The notes below the pieces were generated by a model. The model was not told the origin of the DNA and did no database searches. It saw nothing but the letters and a program-made list of their open reading frames with translations. Below, piece after piece: positions 11,401 to 23,812 of a stretch of 64,000 nucleotides of DNA. The stretch comes from Chaetorhynchus papuensis (Eukaryota; Chordata; Aves; Passeriformes; Rhipiduridae), in the NCBI GenBank assembly GCA_013396525.1, contig VWYX01000253.1, positions 186,001 to 250,000 of the forward strand. The letters run 5' to 3'. How positions within the stretch are numbered: position 1 is the first letter of the stretch; every line of letters starts with the position of its first letter. The position numbers and the translations under genes were made by a program.

Positions 11401-14400
11401 ACCTTTTGCTCAGTGGCTGGGGACACCCCTGTAGAGTGGGGTGGTGCTGGAGGCATGGCTGATGAGGAACACCCGGCTCCATCCCTGTCTAGGCAGAACT
11501 GGGCAGAGTCATCCCCTGCCAGCTCCATGCCCTGGGGACAATGTACCCTGCTGTGATCTCTGTGTTTGCCCCGTGCACAGAGAGGGCTGTAGAATTGCCT
11601 CCCAAAATCTGGGACATGCTCCCTTCCTTCCTAACAACATTGTCTCTGCTACCCATATGGTTCTGGGTCACACCCTGGCCCCTGCTGCTGGCACTGGCCT
11701 GGGCTGCAGGTTGGGGAGTGAAAATTGCACTCAGCAAAGCTTTCAAAAATGTGCAAGAAGTCATTTTAGGGTACACTTCATACCAGCAACCTGTTTCAGG
11801 AGAAGGACACAAATCTATGTGCAGTGGGAGCTTGGAGCCCAAGAATTTTAATTGCCATATGTATTTCCAGGGGTGGGCTACTGTAACTGCATCTGAGTGT
11901 GCCCACACCCCCAAGCAGTGGCAGAAGGGCAGGTGCACCTTACACTAAAGGTGACACTGCAGACAAAGCTGGTTTGAGCTGCCCTGTATTTATCATTGGA
12001 TCAAAGAATGGTTTGGGTAGGAAAGGACCTTAAAGCTCATCTCATTCCACCCCCTGACATTTGCAGGGACACCTTCCGGTAGACCAGGTTGTTCCATGCC
12101 TGTCTGACCTGGCCCCAAGAATGGGGTAGCTGCAGTTGCTCTGGGTGTTTACTGCAGGTCACCTCAGCAATGTCAGACCAGCAAATACAGGCTCTGGTCA
12201 ATTTTCTGAGGCTGGATGTGCTTCCAGCTCTGGGACAGAGAAGGAGGAGATCCCTCATGCCTCTGCTTTTGAGTGCAGGTTCCCCTCCATGGCAGCAGTG
12301 GCCAGGCACCGGCCATGCAGGATGTCAGCGTGCACAGGGTCCTGAGGTTGTCACTGTGCCTCTGGGCACAGTCTATGTTGCCTCCTCGGGCATCAGACAT
12401 TGCCAGAGCTGAACTCAGCCTGGCCTTACATCATTGGAGGGGACTCACAGCCACCAGCGTTGGAGATCCTTGGGCCTACCACGACATCCAGAAACATCTC
12501 ATAATTAGACCTTTATGCTTTTTTGAGACATTAAACTGTAAGAGCAGCCCCAGCAGCAAGTGACAGTGCTGGTGTGGGGTGGGCATGTGCACCCGTGTCC
12601 TGCTGCAGGTGATTTCTGCCCCTGCTGTGTGCAGCTCCCCTCTAAAGGAGGGTGCCCCACCTTTGTGCTGCTCCCTTTCTAACCATATCCTGTCCTTTGA
12701 TTTGGTTTGCTTCATCCTCCTCTGCCCCATGCTTCTCTCCCATTTTCCCTTCCTTCCTGCCCCTCTCCTACACAGGAGGGAGGGATGCCATGCCCTGCCC
12801 AGGGCGGGCAGGGAAGCCAGGAAGAAGCCCCCACCTCAGGCTGGGAAAAGGGCGGGCAGCAGAGGGGAAGGGGTCGCACCACTCCTGGGAATCAGCCCTG
12901 GAGAGCCAGGCTCAGCTCCTCTGCCAAGGCTCCTCTCCTTCTCTCTAATCTCATCCTTCCATGTTTCATTGCAGGGCCATTATCATCCGTAACGGGGAAA
13001 TCATTCCAATGTCCAGGGAGTTTACTCCAGAGACAGAGAGGCAGAGGCTTCAGTTTTTAGTAAGAAAGACCTTTCTTCTAACCCCATTCCTGCTGAAACA
13101 CCTCCTGGCCTCTTCCCAGTCCCCTGTGCTGCCTGCTGGGCTGCTGCCAGGGTGCGGTTCTGGAGTCAAGGGCAGCCCCATGGCTGGGACGTGCTGTTGG
13201 CACTTCTCCATCCCAGACTGCTCCCTGGGATGGAAAGAGGCACTGGGATGCAGGGAGATGGCATGGGGGCATCCTGTGACTGGCAGAGCCCTGGTTTACT
13301 GTGGGCTCAGTGTGAGGGTGTGTGACTGTGAGCCTGGCACAGCCAGGGCATGGAGAGCCCAGGCTTTTGGCATGGGGCTGGATTGGTTTGTTTGCATGGA
13401 GCCAGTTTGGTCCATCTTGTCCTGCTGCTGTCCAGGGAACAGGGAACATCCCCTGCCTGGGCTGCTGTAACCTGGAGCAGTGCGGCTCTGCTCCATCCGC
13501 TGTGCTCCCTTTCACTGTCAGAGGAGCTGCAGTGCTCCCGCTGAGTCCTAGTTTCTTCCCTGGCTGCTCCCTGGAGAGTCAGAGCCAATGTGTGCCAGCG
13601 GGTTTCTGTCTTTCTCCCTGAAAGCTCCCTGTCCCTCTCCTGGATGAACCCCCTGGTGCCACCCAGGGAGACTAAGGTTATAAAGACCTCTCTGAGGGCA
13701 GCACAGGGGAGGAGGAGTTTGTGTTGGAGAAGGTCTTGCTGGATGAAATTTCCTGGCTTGCAACGTACTTGGAAAAACACTGAGGTGTTTTTTCTTGAAT
13801 CTATTTTTGAATGACCGAGAGGAGGAAAGTGCTGTGATCAGGATCCTCTTCAGCTGGCTGCGAGGGGCAGGGCACAGGCTGGGGACAGGCACACGCTGCT
13901 CTGCTACATGATGCCAAGGCTGTGGTCAGGGGTCCCCCAGAGTGGGCTGAGGGTCTCCATGCCTCTGCACCAACTCCCTGCCACCTCATCTTCCCAAGGG
14001 ATCTCCTCTTCTCTTTCTGCTTTTTCTTTCCCCTTTGGCATTTTCCAACACTCCCTGTTCCTGGTCCCCTCCACACTGTGCTCCATCAGGGCTCGGGGCT
14101 GCCCTGGGTAGGGCTCTGTGCTGCTGCTTGTCCCTTGTCATGGTCACAGCTGGGACACTGTTTCAGAAAAGACCCATCACTCTTTTCCTTGGGTGAGTGC
14201 CATGCCCTGCGCTGAGCCTGGGATCCTGGGAGGTTTGCAGCTATGAATCCTTCTGGATAAATTCCAGCTTCTTCTGGAATTTGCTGGGGTTTGATTGTTT
14301 GATTCCTTTTGGAGACCTTTATTTCCCAAAACTCTCTATGCAAAAGTTTCACCTTCTTGCTGAGTGCTGGCATGGCTGTCCTCAGCTCCAGTTTGCCCTC

Positions 14401-15956
14401 TGGCTTAGCACAGGTGGGTGGTTTGAAGCTGCTTTACCAGCACCTATTCAAGTTGCTTCAGAGCAGCCGATGTTATCCCACCGCGGAATGTTGTAGCCGA
14501 GGTCCTGGTGGGTGGTGGATCCCGATCTGGGCAGGGCTGGATCCGCAGATCCCGCCGTCCCAGCCCTGTGGCTGAGCTGACACTTCTTCCTGCAGGCATT
14601 GCTAAAGCCCGAGCTGCTGGGGAAGGAGTTCACCCACCTGGAGTTCCCCCGCAGGATCCAGCCCAAGGAGCTGGGGAAGAAGATGCTCTACAGGGACCAG
14701 AACATGAATGGCTGGTAACCCCCAACCCGCCAGTGGCACTGGGGTCCTGCTATGGTGGCTGCTCATCTCTGGCTTCCCATCCCACGGGGCCGGGGGCTCT
14801 GGTACACTGGGTACTCAGGTCCCAAGTGGTCAGTGGAGGTGCTGAAAGCCTTCACCTGCTGACACCTTGTCTCCGGCTTCTTTTAACCAGGGCTTACAAA
14901 AAGATAGAAGAGGATGACCTGAAGTTTCCACTTATCTTTGGGGAAGGCAAAAAGGTGAAGTGCTGTGGCAGAAGCTTGGCAGGGGTTGTTTCCTGCCTGC
15001 TCTCGCTGTTTTGGGGGATTTCAGCCCATTTTTGGTAGTGCTGTCATCACTCCAAGGCCACCAGTTCTCATCTGGGAATGGAGTTGGAGATAAAGACGCT
15101 TAAAGTTCTCTTTTGTTTCCACCATTCTCCAGGCTCGGATGATGGCCACAATTGGGGTCACGAGAGGCCTGGGAGACCATGACCTCAAGGTGTTCAGCTC
15201 CAACATCCACATTAAGCCTTTTCTGTCCTGCTTCCCAGAGGTAAGCCTGGCTGCCAGCTGCTTTGCACCCAGGGGTTCCTGCAATGGCCAGAACCACTCG
15301 GCAGGACCAGGTCCATGACATGCCCAGTGCAGCAGGAGCCTCCTCTGCCTCTCTGCCTCTCACCCTTGCATCTTGCCCTGTTGCCTGCCAGGTCAGGGTT
15401 TATGACCTCACGCAGTATGAGCACTGCCCTGACGATGTGCTGGTGTTGGGCACTGACGGGCTCTGGGATGTCACCAATGACAAGGAGGTGGCTGGTGTGG
15501 TGATGGAGGTGCTGACAAGCTATGAGCCCAACGACCCATGCAGGTGAGCTGCAAGTGGGAAGGGGAAGGGGCATGTCCTGCACTCTACCACCTCCCCTTG
15601 GCCTGGCTCCTTGGGGCAGTGTTGTGGCCATGCGTCCCTCTGGGCTCCACAGCGTGCACTGCTCCCCCGGATGTGCGTATCTGAGCCTGGATCTCTCCAA
15701 GGGACCCTTTTCCTGCACCTCTAGCTGCTCTAGCTTCTCCCTCCTTGCCAGGATGCTGCATCAGGGGGTCTGGGGTCACTGCTGAGCCGTGTTCTGCTGT
15801 GCCCCCAGGTACACCATGGTGGCCCAGGAGCTGGTGGTGCGGTCACGGGGGGTGCTGAAGGAGCGGGGCTGGCGGCTGGCCAATGACAAGCTGGGCTCTG
15901 GTGACGACATCTCAGTTTTTGTGATCCCTCTGGGTGGCCCCGGCAACTACACATGA
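8469..15956 (+). CDS. PPM1J: Protein phosphatase, Mg2+/Mn2+ dependent 1J (PPM1J, PP2C family)
   Basis: This encodes a metal-dependent serine/threonine phosphatase of the PPM1H/J/M subgroup. The ten coding exons are 8469-8734, 9886-10012, 10442-10765, 11264-11376, 12975-13059, 14596-14714, 14891-14954, 15133-15240, 15392-15543 and 15809-15956. All junctions are GT/AG and in phase, giving 501 aa, close to the ~505 aa mammalian protein. PP2C motifs appear in order: NEDQACCE, FDGHAG (metal-binding Asp), VANAGDSRAII, the TIGVTRGLGDH block, LGTDGLWDV and the C-terminal GSGDDISVFVIPLGGPG. The metal-coordinating aspartates are therefore present. The subgroup signatures EFTPETERQRLQ and YDLTQYEHCPDDVLVLGTD fix the identity as PPM1J rather than a generic PP2C. 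The start ATG is the first in frame in the GC-rich exon 1; the N-terminal ~50 residues are Gly/Ala/Pro-rich and probably disordered. Exon 2 ends with a Ser/Gly-rich stretch that looks bird-specific. Confidence 0.97.
8852..8875 (+). repeat. (CAG)8 trinucleotide repeat in PPM1J intron 1
   Basis: Eight perfect CAG triplets lie 118 bases after the exon 1 donor. They are intronic in the gene model, so they are not expected to encode glutamine. Confidence 0.95.
12001..12118 (-). mobile_element. CR1 LINE 3' fragment in PPM1J intron 4
   Basis: The sequence aaagaatggtttgggtagga, then aggaccttaaagctcatctc, and then cagggacaccttccggtaga matches the reverse complement of the CR1 3' end. Confidence 0.85.
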
Positions 15957-16445
15957 TGTGGAATGAGCCTGGGGCAGTGGGGCTCTACTTTCGACTTGCC
16001 TGGATGGAGACAAGTGGGACACTGACGCTGCCTCAGGGCCACCTCTCCTTTAAGCACTTGTTTTCTGAACTGCAAGAAGAGTAAGAAACCTGGAGCCTCA
16101 GTCTGTGCTCCTGTCCAGAGCATCCCCCTCCACCTGCTTGCATCCCAGTCCCAGGTGGAGATGGAGAGGCCTTGGATAGACAATGGAGACTGGGATTGAG
16201 GTATGTTTTTGTGCTGCTACTTTCTCAATGCTGTGAAAAGCCTGAAGGCTCCTTGGCTCCTCAGCATGTCCTTTGCCCCTTGCCATGGCTGTGCTGACTC
16301 CAGCCCTGTGCGACAGCCGTGGGGCTACTGGGGCACTCATACCTGCTGCAGTCACCCCCTATCTCCTGCCCTGTGATGCTTTTGCCAGTGACACTGAAGC
16401 TGCTGTTGGAGGTGGGAGCTGGGGCTCAGATGGGTTGTGACTGGG

Positions 16446-16451
16446 AATAAA
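16446..16451 (+). terminator. Poly(A) signal AATAAA, proximal candidate for PPM1J
   Basis: A canonical hexamer lies about 490 bases after the stop codon. It is a plausible proximal polyadenylation site. Confidence 0.5.
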
Positions 16452-17400
16452 GCCCCATGGGCAGCTGGGCAATGCTCAGCCTGGCACAAGTCCAGTTGTG
16501 GCCCCACAATGGCCATCCCAGCCTTGTGCTCAAAATTTTCAGCCCCTCACACTTTCATTCTGTCACGTACCTTGTCTTGGTCTCCAGTGTGGGAGACTGG
16601 AGCAGTGACCAAGCTCTGCCATGCACCCAGAGCCCTGAGGAGGGATAAGCCATTGCACCGGCACTGGCTGTGCCACAAGTTCTACCCCCATCCTCTCATG
16701 CCTTGGATCACTGCAGTGCTTCTGGAGCCAATTATTTATTAACTGGAGAGCTGAGCTGGAAAATGTCTAAATCCTTTCTTGGTATGGGGAGTCTATGAAT
16801 GTATGTCTATATTTTGGAGTGGTTCTGAGTTAACAGCCTCACACAGAGCGGGCCTATTCAGGCGAGCTTAGCTGCTTAACTGCACTGGATCTGCTTAGCC
16901 CAAGGCTGTAAAAAACATCTTGGCGTGACCAGGGCAGGGGAAGACAGCTCCTGCATTTTCCTTAACGATCTCAAAACTGGTGCAGAGAGGAGCTGGAGCG
17001 GTTGACCTCTGCACAGGATTTTTGTATCACACACATCTCTGACCTGGAGCATTCATTTCCCAGACCTCTGCAGAGTATTGCATCCTCCTAAACTGTGAGG
17101 GATTGTCCCATCCTGGCATTGTGGGGATGAGGAGAGCTGGGCCATAGTCCCTTGTTTGGGAAAGGCTCCATGGCATCAGTAGTTTGTGTCCTGTCACTGG
17201 GTACAGCCAGCTCTTGTCAAGTGTCACCTCTGGTGAATGTTGTTTGTCTCCTGTAACCAGTGAGATGTAAATAAACTGGGTGCACATAATGGAAAGCGAA
17301 AGTTGTGCAGCAAGATTTGAACCTGGTGGCATCCATGCTGAAGGGAGCAGGGAGTGGTGCTGGGGCCGGGAGCCTGTCCTTGTGTAGCACTGTGTGTTTA

Positions 17401-17406
17401 AATAAA
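17401..17406 (+). terminator. Poly(A) signal AATAAA, distal candidate for PPM1J
   Basis: A canonical hexamer is followed by a T-rich stretch (gattttgcc and later tctttctttgc), a good context for cleavage. Another hexamer lies upstream at 17270. Confidence 0.5.
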
Positions 17407-18529
17407 GATTTTGCCACTTGCAGTCCTACTTCAAAGTCTTTCTTTGCAGAGCTCCTACAAAGAAGACTTACCGAAAAGCCAATTAGCTCTGATTAATTTA
17501 TGTAGGCAGGCAAACAGGCCTGCACAGAGCCATGTGAGCTGCTGTCCCTCTGCCCTTGGCAATGGTCAGAGCCCATGGAGTATCCTTCCAGTGTCCACGG
17601 GCAGTGGGAACCCCTGCTGTGCTGCCAGTCTCAGCATGGTGCTGCCTGGGGGTCTTGGATCCCTGGGTCTGGCCGGGAGGCAGCAGCAATGGCCAGACCG
17701 GTGGGAACAGGAACGTTGCACACGGAATGGAAGGGAGAAAAGGCTAATGGTTTTCCTGTCTGTGGGGGAGGGAGTGGGGCAGGCTGTGGCTCCCAGGAAT
17801 GTGACTATCCCTCTCTGGGAGTTCAGGCACTCAAGCAGCAGCTACCTCTGCCTCGAGGGTCGGCTGCTTGCTGGAAGCATCCCTACTGTCCCACGTCCCT
17901 CTGACGGCCATCTGGTACCCCTGATACTCACTCCACACTTGTTTGCACAGCCCTGTTCCCCTGGCACATTCCTTTTCGTGCTGGTGGCTGAGAACCGGCT
18001 CTGCTTTTCCAGGTCACTGCCCGGCTGCTGGATAAGGCAAGGAGGCAGAGGCTGCATTTAAAGCTTCCTCTGTGGTTCCCTTTTTTACTAAGGAAACATT
18101 TCCTTTGGAACCAACTCCTGGCCTGGGGCTTGGTAAATTAAGAAAAATTGTCTGCAAGCCCTTAAAATAGCAGCGGTTTATGAGCCTGGGTCTGGGCCAG
18201 GCTCCTGGGGCTGCCTCTCCCTGGCCGAGGGACGGGAACTCTGCCCCGCAGCTGGATCTCAAGGGGGGAGCAGCCACTTGGTCCTCCCTCCCGACAGTGG
18301 AGGGCACGGGGAGCCGGAGCCCCCACCAGTGGCACTGGGATCACCTTAATGCAGGGCACAGACCCCTCTGCCAGGGCCCCTGTGGAGGGGACTGAGACCC
18401 TGGGGACAAGGCATGTCCCTCAGCCACCTCGTGTCTGTCGCAGTGGGAAATGCTCCTTGCTGCTGCTCCTACCTGGCACAGGGGCGTTTGAGGGCAGCAG
18501 CTCAGCCCCTCCCCACCTGGCCTCGGGAA

Positions 18530-18830
18530 CCCAAACCGGCAGAACGCCCTCGGGGAGCCCAAGGGTCGGCGGGGAAACACCGGCGGGTCCCGGGGGTCCC
18601 GGAGCCGGGCGGGGGCAGCGCTGGAAGGGCACGGCCCCTCACGGCTCGGCACGGCCCCGCTCGGCTCGGCACGGCCCCGCTCGGCTCGGCCCCGCGTTCC
18701 CGCTCCGCCCTCGGCGGGCGGCCCCGGACGGGGCGGTGCCGGAGCCGCGCGGCGGGGCCGGGGACGGAGCTGGAGACGGGGTCGGGAGCGGGACGGGGTA
18801 GCGGCGAAGAGAGGTGCGGGGTCTGGGGGA
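18530..18830 (+). promoter_or_regulatory. RHOC: CpG island, likely RHOC promoter with non-coding exon 1
   Basis: A dense CpG cluster holds repeated cggctcggcacggccccg units (about 18644-18695) and ends at a donor-like site, aagag then gtgcgg, at about 18813. RHOC has untranslated first exons in other vertebrates, and its coding exon 2 acceptor at 26047 has only two bases of leader, so an upstream non-coding exon is required. This is the best candidate on the plus strand between PPM1J and RHOC. Assignment is inference. Confidence 0.6.
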
Positions 18831-19287
18831 GCCGAACGGGGCGGGGGGCACTGTTGGGGCTGCAGGGGGCTGGGGTCCCGTGCTGGAGGGAGGCAGCTGC
18901 GGAGTGGGGATACTGGTGGGGTGGGGGGTATTGGTAAGGAGTGGGGTCAGAGCTGGGATCTGGGGGAACTGAGGTCTGGATTACGGATTGTGATGGGGTC
19001 TAAGTTACTGGTGGAGTCTGGGGAAACAGGGCTTTGTGGTTACTGGTGGTGCTTGGGAGAACTGGGATCAGGTTTTACTGGTAGGGTTTGGAGGGATTGA
19101 GATCTGGGGTTACTACTGGGATGTGGGGTTACCAGTTCTGGTAAGGTGTAGGCTCAAAGGTGGGGTCTGGGGTTGCTGGGGTCTGGGGTCAGTGCAGGCA
19201 CTGCTGGGGGAATGGGGCATAGGGTGGGTGGCCCAGCCGAGCTGGGTGGAGTGCAGCGGGACAGGGTGGGGTGGGTGTGCCTGGGAT

Positions 19288-19299
19288 GGGGGGGGGGGG
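19288..19299 (+). repeat. (G)12 homopolymer within a G-rich tract
   Basis: Twelve consecutive G occur in a run of sequence rich in ctgggg/tggggt motifs (18.84-19.30 kb), which has many G-triplet runs and quadruplex potential. Confidence 0.85.
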
Positions 19300-21099
19300 T
19301 CCCTAAGTGTGGTGAGGGATGGGTCAGCTGCACCTCAGTTACTGCAGGTTGTCATCCCTTGAGGGTGGCCTTGGGCTATGGATCCCAACTTGCAGTTGTC
19401 CCCCAGGCAGTGTCTGACCTGGGATGAGAGCCTGGGGGCTGCTGCCCCATCCCACATCTCTCCCCACAGCCTGCACTCCAGCAGAGTCCCCGTGCACAGC
19501 CTTGCTCATGGAGTGGCCTCTCTGTGTTTTCTTCAGAAAAAGGAAAAAACTTCCCTTTGCTTACTGCTGAGCTCATTCTTAAACATTTATATTAGGGGGG
19601 CTTGCGGGGAGGGGAAATAATTGTGTAATGTCTTAGGAGCAGGGGAGCATTCCAAAAGCATGACTGCGTGGCCTTTTCCAGCACTAGCAGTCTGGCAGCC
19701 AAGTCTCCCAGTGGCCGCCAACCCCCCTAAACCCAGCCCAAGCCTCTCAACATCCCCCTGAGAACAGGGGTGTGATCACCGGGTTGCATCTGCATGGGGT
19801 GGGCTGGGAGCAGGGGTCTGGCTGAGCCCCCTAAGCTAACATCCCTGGAAAAGTGTTCCAGTTGAGAAACTGGAGACTGGAGGTAGCGGTTTGGCTGGCT
19901 GTGTGTCATGGAGACCAGTTGCATTTTGTTTCTATTTTGCCAAGTGCTTTTGAACAGTTTCAGTTTAAGTCCAGCTCCTCCTCCTCAGCTCAGGTAGAGA
20001 CTGCATGAGATTTTGTGGACTTTCACTTGAATCCATGCTCCTGACAGCTACAGCTTTTCCAGAGAAACATGTAAGTGGAAAATAAGCCGAGTCACTGTCT
20101 TCCAACAGGTTATCGGGAGCGTTTAACAAGGCTCACCTCCCAACTTGCCGTTTGCACTGGAGAGGCGTATTGACATGAAAAGTAAGGAATTGTATTAGCA
20201 AATATTGATCGGCGCTGGGGCAGTCAGGCGTTGCACAAGTACAGGCATCTGCTGAGATTGTGGCATGCTATTTGGAACTTTCTGCAAGACACTTGCACTA
20301 CCGTGAGGCTGGGAAGGCTGTCACTACTTCAGGAGGTAAAATAAGAACATGGCATGATGTCCTTTGGAAAAGGAGGTAAGGGCAGGCAGCTTTTCCCAAA
20401 AAGCTCAAACACTTGTGGTTTGAGCTTTGTTTAGGATTTCAAATTCTTCTGTTCCAAGTTCCTTTCTTTGTTTTGCTTGTGGATGTTTTTTGTGGGATTT
20501 AGCGATGAAAATCAGCCAGCCTGGACACTCTGCTCTGGGTCTGGGTCTGGACAGTTGCCCTTTGCTGCTGGAGTGTGTGTTAAGCCCAGCCTGCCTGGTT
20601 TTGCCCAAAGAATATCTCCAAAAAAATAGATAGGGTCTAAACTTGAGCACTGGGTTGAGCTCCTGTTTTGATGATCACTTGTTGTTTGGATATGGCAGGT
20701 CTGGAGGTCTGAGGAGGGTTTCAGGCAGCTCTCAGTGGTAAATACAGACATTTTCCTTGGAGCTGGGTAGTTTCGGCAGCGGAGGCAGGCAGGATGGCAG
20801 GCGAGCCAGGAGGCTGGGAGCAGTGGGCACTGGTGGTGCTGGTGTGGGTCAGCCCTGGGTGGCAGCGATGGCTGTTGGCCTGGGTGAGGGCTGGGGACTG
20901 GTCTGTGCTGCACAAACTGCACAGCTTGGCCAGCCCAGGGGCTGGATGAGCATAAAATTGTAGATGCCGCTTTGCCAAAGCCAGCGCCACTTGGATGGTC
21001 TTGAGCTGCGATCCGCCCAGGAGCCCAAGCTCTGCCCTGCCCATTGCATTTCCCCTTAACATCGCTGCTTGCTTCCAGCCCTTTTTGGAAATTTTTTCT

Positions 21100-21133
21100 G
21101 CCTTTCAACCTTAATGATTCTGTGATTCTGTAG
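21100..21133 (+). mobile_element. CR1 LINE 3' tail
   Basis: The sequence aaccttaatgattctgtgattctg matches the extreme 3' end of CR1, including its 8-bp terminal ATTCTGTG repeat. Only the tail is convincing. Confidence 0.6.
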
Positions 21134-22251
21134 GAAGAGTCACTCTGGTACTTGCAACAGTGGCCAAGACACTTGTCCTGTACTACCTTGGCCATGGTTT
21201 AGGTGTCTCAGCAAATGAAATTCCCCACAGTGGGCATTCCTGTGGGGTTTTAATTTGGAAGTCTACTTACGTTATCGTTGTACCAGTGTGTCCAAACTGC
21301 TCAAACCATTTCTGTAGTGGAACTGCCCCAGAGCACTGGGGGTATCCCTGTGGGGTGGTGTCCCTGCCAAGGGGCTGCTCCCAGCAGAACTCTTTTCCCC
21401 CCCAGCCCTGCCCAGACTTCGGAGCTGTGCCTCTGGCCAGGGCTGTGATTCCTGGTGTGACCGGTCTGACTGGGGTGGGGCCGTCAGCAGTGCTTGGGAA
21501 TTTCTGCTTTAGAACAAAACCCCTCTGTTACCTCTAGGAACTCGAGTCTGGCCAAGGAGGTTCTTTGAAAGATTTCTGTCCCTGGCTGAAGTCCTTCAAA
21601 GTGTTAACATCTTTCTCTGCTCTTCCTGAGTCCCCGGTGCAGACACTGGATGATGGACACATCCTGCTGCCAGAGGAATTCCCCATATCCTGCTCAGCAG
21701 AAACATTTTGAGGCATAAAGCTGGGAGAGACCAGTAATACAAGGGCTGCCGTGGAGCCTGGCTGATTTTATGGTGATGGCTTTAGAATAGTTGCTTGGAA
21801 AGTAGAACAGAGCAATTTGGGGTCATGTTGCAGCTTTTTGGGGAGCTGAAGGAGATGCCTGCTCAGGATTCGGCTGGTCTGGCAGTGGTGGCACAGACTA
21901 AACCCACAGCCATCCCTGTGTGGGCCCAGCGTGCCTGCAGTAGCAGGTGCAGGGGTGAGCACGGGAGCCCTGTGGGGTTTGGCAGTGGGAAATGCTGGCA
22001 CACGGTTGCTGCTCCCTTTTGTTATCTCCATGGATGAGCAGGAGGCATCTCCAGTGGGGCCGCGTGAATGCTGCTCACACCCGAGGGCTGCCAGTTTGGA
22101 TTGCCAATGTGGGCTGGGCAGCCTTGGCTGTAATTTGAGGTGGCTGGCACTTGGCAAAGTTTAAAATCTCAATTTCGGTGTCTGTTGTGGATGACTGTGT
22201 ACTTTTAATCATTTGGCTTGATGGCAATTGTCGTAAAGCTGTCCTCAGATT

Positions 22252-22830
22252 ATCATAGAATCCCAAAATGGTTTGGGTTGGAAGGGACCTTAAAGCTGAA
22301 CTTGTTCCACCCCTTGCCCTGGGCAGGAACTCTCCCAGGCTGCTCCAAGCCATGCCCAACCCGGCCTTGGACACTTGGACACTTCCAGGGCAGCCACAGC
22401 TTCTCTGAGCAGCTTGTGCCAGGGCCTCACCATCCTCTCAGGGAACAATTTCTGGAAGGGGCTCTAAGGTCTCTGCAGAGCCTTCTCTTCTCCAGGCTGA
22501 ACACTCCCAGCTCTCCCAGGCTGGCTGTAGAGCAGAGGGGCTCCAGCTCCATGGCCTTGCTCCAGCAGCGCTGTTCTCCCTGTGTTGGGCCCCAGGGCTG
22601 GAGGCAGCTCTGCAGCTGGGGTCTCATCTGAGCAGGGAAGAGGGGCAGAATTCCCCCCTCCCTTGCTGCTCATGCTGTGGGATCAGCCCAGCACATGGGG
22701 GCATTCCTGGGCTGCCAGTGGACACTGCTGTGTCATGTTGAGCTTCTCATCCACCAGCACCCCCAAGTCCTTCTCCTCAGGGCTGCTTTCAATTCATTCT
22801 TCTGCATTTGTACTTGGGATTGCCCTGTTT
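22252..22830 (-). mobile_element. CR1 LINE fragment, about 580 bp
   Basis: This is the longest CR1 copy in the window. It begins with atcatagaatcccaaaatgg and ggttggaagggaccttaaag, continues through ccaggctgctccaagcc-type sequence, and ends around ccaccagcacccccaagtcc and cttctcctcagggctgcttt. All of this is the reverse complement of the CR1 3' UTR and ORF2 end. It lies in the presumed RHOC intron 1. Confidence 0.92.
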
Positions 22831-23744
22831 GTCTTCATGAAATTGTCTTCATGTTTTCCACTCTTTTTATCTGCTCATAATCTGACAACAGTGCAAAGAC
22901 CTTTGCATCAGACTCCTCATCCCACAGATTGGCTTCATCCTGCTGAGCAGTAGAGCGTACCCTGGCAAAGAATCTCATCTCTGCTGGAACGGAGAGCTGC
23001 TGGCATCTGCTGTTGATGCTTTGCCAGCTGCTGGGTCCAGGGAACGGATGGGGGTGCCCAGCCGACCCCTGAGGCTCACAGCTCTTCCAGCCTCCTTGCC
23101 CTGCTCGCCTTTGCACACCAGCTCTGGATTAGTAATGGGCTATTTCTGGATGGCTCTCCTGAGTAATGGAATGAATTGTGCTGAGATTTTGGGTGGGGAC
23201 AGTGCCTCTGCCCTCTGAGTCACCACTCGGCATCACGCCGGGCTCGGGAGCTGCTGGGGCCTGGAGCCGTCCCGGGTCAGGGAGGATGTTGGAGGCCGTG
23301 GGAAGGAGCTCTGGGTGCGGTGACTGTGCTCAGTTTGGGGCGTCTGCTGTGCCCCTTGCAGGGCAGTGTGTGGGCAGGGCAGCATTTGGGCAGGAGCAGT
23401 GCCACTCTGGTTGGTTTTGGTTTCAATCCAATGTCTTCAGACTGGGCACGGGCAGATCCTGGTGTCCGTCTGGGAGCGGGTGTTTGTGTCCTTGGGCATC
23501 TGCTGCTCCTTACGCTGCAGATGTTGTCGTCTGCGCCGTGGTGTGGGTTAGATATTGGCATGGCCCAAACTGCCTTTCCTCTTGGAGATACGGAGTCACA
23601 AAGCAGCATATCATGTTTTGCTGTGGGTGAAGAAGCTCTATGTCCAAGTAAACAGGCTTTTTTCTCCCTGAGTTCTCCTCTTTCTGTGCTGTGGGCATGC
23701 TGCTGGAGAGAGGACGAGCCTTTGGTCAGACAAGAAAGGATGGT

Positions 23745-23812
23745 TTGCAGCAAGGGTTGGACTTGTGCGTCTTGGAGGTCTTTTCCAGCTTTAATGATCC
23801 TGTGATTCCAAG
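23745..23812 (+). mobile_element. CR1 LINE 3' tail
   Basis: The sequence cttggaggtcttttccagct followed by ttaatgatcctgtgattcc resembles the last bases of CR1 in the forward orientation. Confidence 0.65.

Larger units (their letters stand above)
15957..17424 (+). other. PPM1J: PPM1J 3' UTR and downstream sequence
   Basis: No open frame of interest follows the PPM1J stop codon. Three AATAAA hexamers occur at 16446, 17270 and 17401, so the 3' UTR is either about 0.5 kb or about 1.45 kb long. Transcript evidence is needed to decide which is used. Confidence 0.6.

Noticed and set aside
22252..22830. Frames within the long CR1 copy as a functional reverse transcriptase
   Set aside because: The copy is a 5'-truncated fragment of the 3' end; no reverse transcriptase motifs are present.
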